Assembly: GCA_027004335.1 (NCBI GenBank)
Contig: JALTID010000115.1
Coordinates: 1,978 to 10,434, forward strand
DNA length: 8,457 nt
DNA from: JALTID01 sp027004335 [NCBI: bacterium]
Lineage (GTDB): Bacteria > JALSQH01
Reading direction: 5' to 3'
This document shows, piece after piece, positions 6,214 to 8,457 of the stretch. The notes beneath the pieces are model-generated. The model was not told where the DNA came from. It was given only the letters and a program-made list of their open reading frames with translations, and did not search any database. Numbering within the stretch: the first letter of the stretch is position 1; each line of letters starts with the position of its first letter. The translations under genes and the position numbers were made by a program.

Positions 6214-6807
6214 ATGAAGAGATTAAAAAAAGAAGAAAGAAGAAAAAGGATCCTTGAGAGTGCTATAAAAGTATTTGCAAAGAAGAACTATCAATCAGCA
6301 ACAACCGCCGAAATTGCTAAAGAAGCTGAGGTGTCAGAAGCTTTGATATATCAGCACTTTAAAAGTAAAAAAGAACTTTTCATCGCAAGTATTGAAGAAA
6401 CTGCAGCCTTTTTTATTAATAACCTGAAAGGGATACTAAAAAGGCATGAAAATGATCCAGTTGAAGGTTTTAAAAGTGTATACAGGTTCTACTACAATTA
6501 CCTTAGAAGTGACCCAACTCTTGCAAAAATGAGCCTTATGATAATTGCCGATGCGGACGATCCTGAGATAAAACAGGCACTAAAAAAATACCTTGATCAC
6601 GCAGCCTTAATCCTTGCAAAAGCGATCTCCAATGCCCAGAAAAAAAAATTGCTTGTTGATACATTTGATCCAAAGGCAATGGCATGGCTTTTAGTCGGCA
6701 ATTACAATCTTCTTGCTCTCCTAAAACTCATTGACAGCCTGGATGCCTTTGACGAAAATTCTGTAATCAAAATAGTTGAACCCTTTGTAGAACAGAAAAT
6801 TAACTAA
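6214..6807 (+). CDS. TetR-family transcriptional regulator, possibly of fatty-acid metabolism
   Basis: The 197-residue length is typical of TetR-family repressors. Residues 8-57 form the DNA-binding domain: RRKRILESAIKVFAKK, then the helix-turn-helix at about 30-49 (TTAEIAKEAEVSEALIYQHF), then KSKKELF. The rest is an all-helical ligand and dimerisation domain of no obvious subfamily. Such proteins usually repress neighbouring genes and let go when they bind a small molecule. The convergent neighbour is an acyl-CoA synthetase, so an acyl-CoA or fatty-acid ligand, as for TetR-type FadR, is plausible but inferred from context only. The start is supported by AAAGAGG at 6202-6208, 5 nt before the ATG. 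A run of nine A bases (6640-6648) encodes Lys143-145. The last 8 bp of the gene overlap the end of the convergent gene. Confidence 0.9.
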   Translation: MKRLKKEERRKRILESAIKVFAKKNYQSATTAEIAKEAEVSEALIYQHFKSKKELFIASIEETAAFFINNLKGILKRHENDPVEGFKSVYRFYYNYLRSDPTLAKMSLMIIADADDPEIKQALKKYLDHAALILAKAISNAQKKKLLVDTFDPKAMAWLLVGNYNLLALLKLIDSLDAFDENSVIKIVEPFVEQKIN

Positions 6808-8455
6808 TTATAAATTCCTTGCCATATCTTTCCTTCAAAAATCTCTTGAGGATTTTTTCTGTAGGGCCATACGGCATTGTCCCCCTCTCTATTATCTTCA
6901 CTTTCCTTGGGGCCTTATATGGAGCAATATGTTCCTTTGCCCATTTTACAAGTTCTTCCTCTGTTACATTTCCATCCTCATGAAGAGTTACAACTGCTAC
7001 AGGGATCTCCTTTTTTATTGGATGGGGAACCCCAAATACTGCTATTTCAAAGATATCTGGATGCTGTCGCATCTCTGCTTCTACCTCAGCAGGAAAAATT
7101 GAATAACCACCTGATTTTATAAGATCCTTCTTTCTATCCATAAAATAGACCCTTCCCCAAAAATCTTTCTTTCCAATATCCCCTGTTCTAAACCATCCAT
7201 CTGGGGTAAAGCTTTCCTTTGTCTTTTCAGGATTTTTCCAGTAACCTTTGGTAACTCCAGGCCCTTTCACAACAACCTCACCTGTCTTGCCAGAGGGAAG
7301 TTTTTCCCCATTTTCATCAATAATTCTTATCTTCATCGGAGGAACAGGCCATCCTATGCAACCAGGCTTACATCTAAGAACAGGAAGAGGAACCTTTAAA
7401 GTTGCTATTCCAGATAATTCAACCATTCCATACGCTTCTAAAAAAAGGGGCTTAATCCTTAAAGGACCCAGTCGCACCAGAGCTCCATATTTCCTCATCT
7501 CCTCAACATACTCAGGAGGCATAGCATCAGCAGCACTTGCCCAGATTCTAACAGAGGAAAGATCATATTCTCCATTGTTCCTCCTTAATTCATCTATCAT
7601 CATTCCATACATTGCAGGCACTCCCACAAATACAGTAATTCTATTTTTTGTAATCACTTTCAGCACCTTCTTTGCCTCAAAATGCTTAATCAGGTAACCC
7701 TTCACATTGGCAAAAGTTCCTAAAATAGCCACTGCTGTTCCCATTATATGTGCAAAAGGGAGAGAAAAGATTCCCAAGTCAGATTTTCTTGTGGGAATCA
7801 CTATTCCTGCCATTTTTTGTCCCTGTATTAAACTCCTGCTGGTAGTAATAGCACCCTTTGGCTTGCCTGTAGTCCCAGATGTATAGAAAATTCCAACAGG
7901 ATCCCCTGGCTTCATATCAACAGGGGATAACTCTATAGGCTCCCCCTCTATGCCTATATCAAGGCTTTCTACTCCATCCAGTACAGTATCAGCAGGGCCA
8001 GCCATTATCAAGTTTTCAATATAGGAAACATTTTTCAATTCCTTAATATTTTCATCAAAAACATATCTATCAAAAATAAAAAACCTTGCACCACTATCTT
8101 TAAGGATATAATCAATTTCTCCAAGTCTCAGCATGGAATTTATAGGTAAAGCGATTGCGCCAATTTTAAAAATAGCAAGCATTATCATAAACATATCTGC
8201 GTTATTCTCCATGCAAACAGCAACTATGTCTTCTCTTTTAACTCCTGCATCCTTTAGAAAATTACCCACTCTATTTATAAATTTCATGGCATCAGTGGCA
8301 TAGATTGTGTCACTTGCTAACACCTTATACCGCAAAGGGGACTCAAGTATGGAAGTGATCCTGTCACCATAATAATCCATCAACTTTTCAGTAAAATTGG
8401 CTGCTGTGAAATTTTTATCTCTTAATACTCTGAATTTTTCAACTATAATTCCCAT
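6800..8455 (-). CDS. Acyl-CoA synthetase (AMP-forming, ANL superfamily), FadD-like
   Basis: The enzyme would activate a carboxylic acid with ATP to an acyl-adenylate and transfer it to CoA. All main ANL motifs are present in order: the P-loop T192-SGTTGKPKG-201, P233-FAH-236 (A4), A341-YGMVE-346 (A5), T424-G-D426 (A7), D440-RKKD-444 with GGYSIFPAEVE (hinge and A8), and catalytic Lys534 near the C-terminus. The Lys stands in P-T-E-K-I-L-K-R, with Glu533 where most members have Gly. A segment of about nine residues (near 327-335) precedes A5. At 551 residues the protein is of normal size. Long- or medium-chain fatty acids are the likeliest substrates, but related ligases act on aromatic or bile acids, so I give no gene symbol. 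The ATG at 8455-8453 is only 2 bp from the window edge, so its ribosome site cannot be seen and a longer N-terminus is possible. The gene converges on the TetR-family gene. Confidence 0.92.
   Translation of the reverse strand: MGIIVEKFRVLRDKNFTAANFTEKLMDYYGDRITSILESPLRYKVLASDTIYATDAMKFINRVGNFLKDAGVKREDIVAVCMENNADMFMIMLAIFKIGAIALPINSMLRLGEIDYILKDSGARFFIFDRYVFDENIKELKNVSYIENLIMAGPADTVLDGVESLDIGIEGEPIELSPVDMKPGDPVGIFYTSGTTGKPKGAITTSRSLIQGQKMAGIVIPTRKSDLGIFSLPFAHIMGTAVAILGTFANVKGYLIKHFEAKKVLKVITKNRITVFVGVPAMYGMMIDELRRNNGEYDLSSVRIWASAADAMPPEYVEEMRKYGALVRLGPLRIKPLFLEAYGMVELSGIATLKVPLPVLRCKPGCIGWPVPPMKIRIIDENGEKLPSGKTGEVVVKGPGVTKGYWKNPEKTKESFTPDGWFRTGDIGKKDFWGRVYFMDRKKDLIKSGGYSIFPAEVEAEMRQHPDIFEIAVFGVPHPIKKEIPVAVVTLHEDGNVTEEELVKWAKEHIAPYKAPRKVKIIERGTMPYGPTEKILKRFLKERYGKEFIIS
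6837..6857 (+). terminator. Weak candidate terminator for the TetR-family gene, inside the opposing gene
   Basis: AAAAATCT (6837-6844) can pair with GGATTTTT (6850-6857, one G-U pair) around a 5-nt loop. The T run (6853-6858) is itself part of the 3' arm. It is AT-rich and unstable, and it lies within the acyl-CoA synthetase coding sequence (codons for ILKR). It is the only hairpin I noticed shortly after the regulator stop codon, and it may be chance. Confidence 0.2.
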
Positions 8456-8457
8456 TT

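Noticed and set aside
7248-7697. 149-codon open frame on the plus strand
   Set aside because: It is antisense to the acyl-CoA synthetase, whose motifs are intact. Its Pro/Thr/Ser/Ile-rich translation resembles nothing and it has no clear ribosome site.

Overview
AT-rich bacterial chromosomal window with five protein-coding genes, two of them cut by the window edges, and no RNA genes, insertion sequences, phage genes or CRISPR arrays that I can see. A lipobox signal peptide with Ser at +2 and a very long secreted repeat protein point to a diderm (Gram-negative-type) bacterium. Arginine is coded mostly by AGA/AGG, isoleucine often by ATA, and the cytosolic proteins are rich in Lys and Glu. That is compatible with a thermophilic or deep-branching anaerobic lineage, but I cannot name a phylum from this sequence alone.

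Layout. Positions 1-222 (minus) are the first 74 codons of ffh, the signal recognition particle GTPase. A 152-bp divergent intergenic region follows. It holds a good ffh promoter (TTGACA, 17 bp, TACCAT) and an 8-bp perfect inverted repeat. Positions 375-4679 (plus) encode a 1434-residue predicted lipoprotein with eight fibronectin type III-like domains in tandem and a 600-residue C-terminal region that looks like a beta-propeller. It is the most unusual gene here. After a 49-bp gap with its own promoter comes gltX (4729-6162, plus), glutamyl-tRNA synthetase. A 51-bp gap follows, holding a promoter and a palindrome across the predicted start of transcription, then a TetR-family regulator (6214-6807, plus). 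The last gene (6800-8455, minus) is an acyl-CoA synthetase of the ANL superfamily. It converges on the regulator gene and overlaps its 3' end by 8 bp.

How the genes relate. Ffh and GluRS are housekeeping proteins of export and translation. The giant lipoprotein would itself be exported through the Sec pathway. The regulator and the acyl-CoA synthetase form a plausible fatty-acid (or other acyl) utilisation pair, by analogy with TetR-type FadR regulators; this is inference. The clearest unexplained patterns are inside the lipoprotein: an Asp-x-x-Pro-Pro linker before every domain from the second to the eighth, cysteine pairs that appear or disappear together domain by domain, and a recurring blade-like motif in the C-terminal half. 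I found no convincing new multi-gene system.
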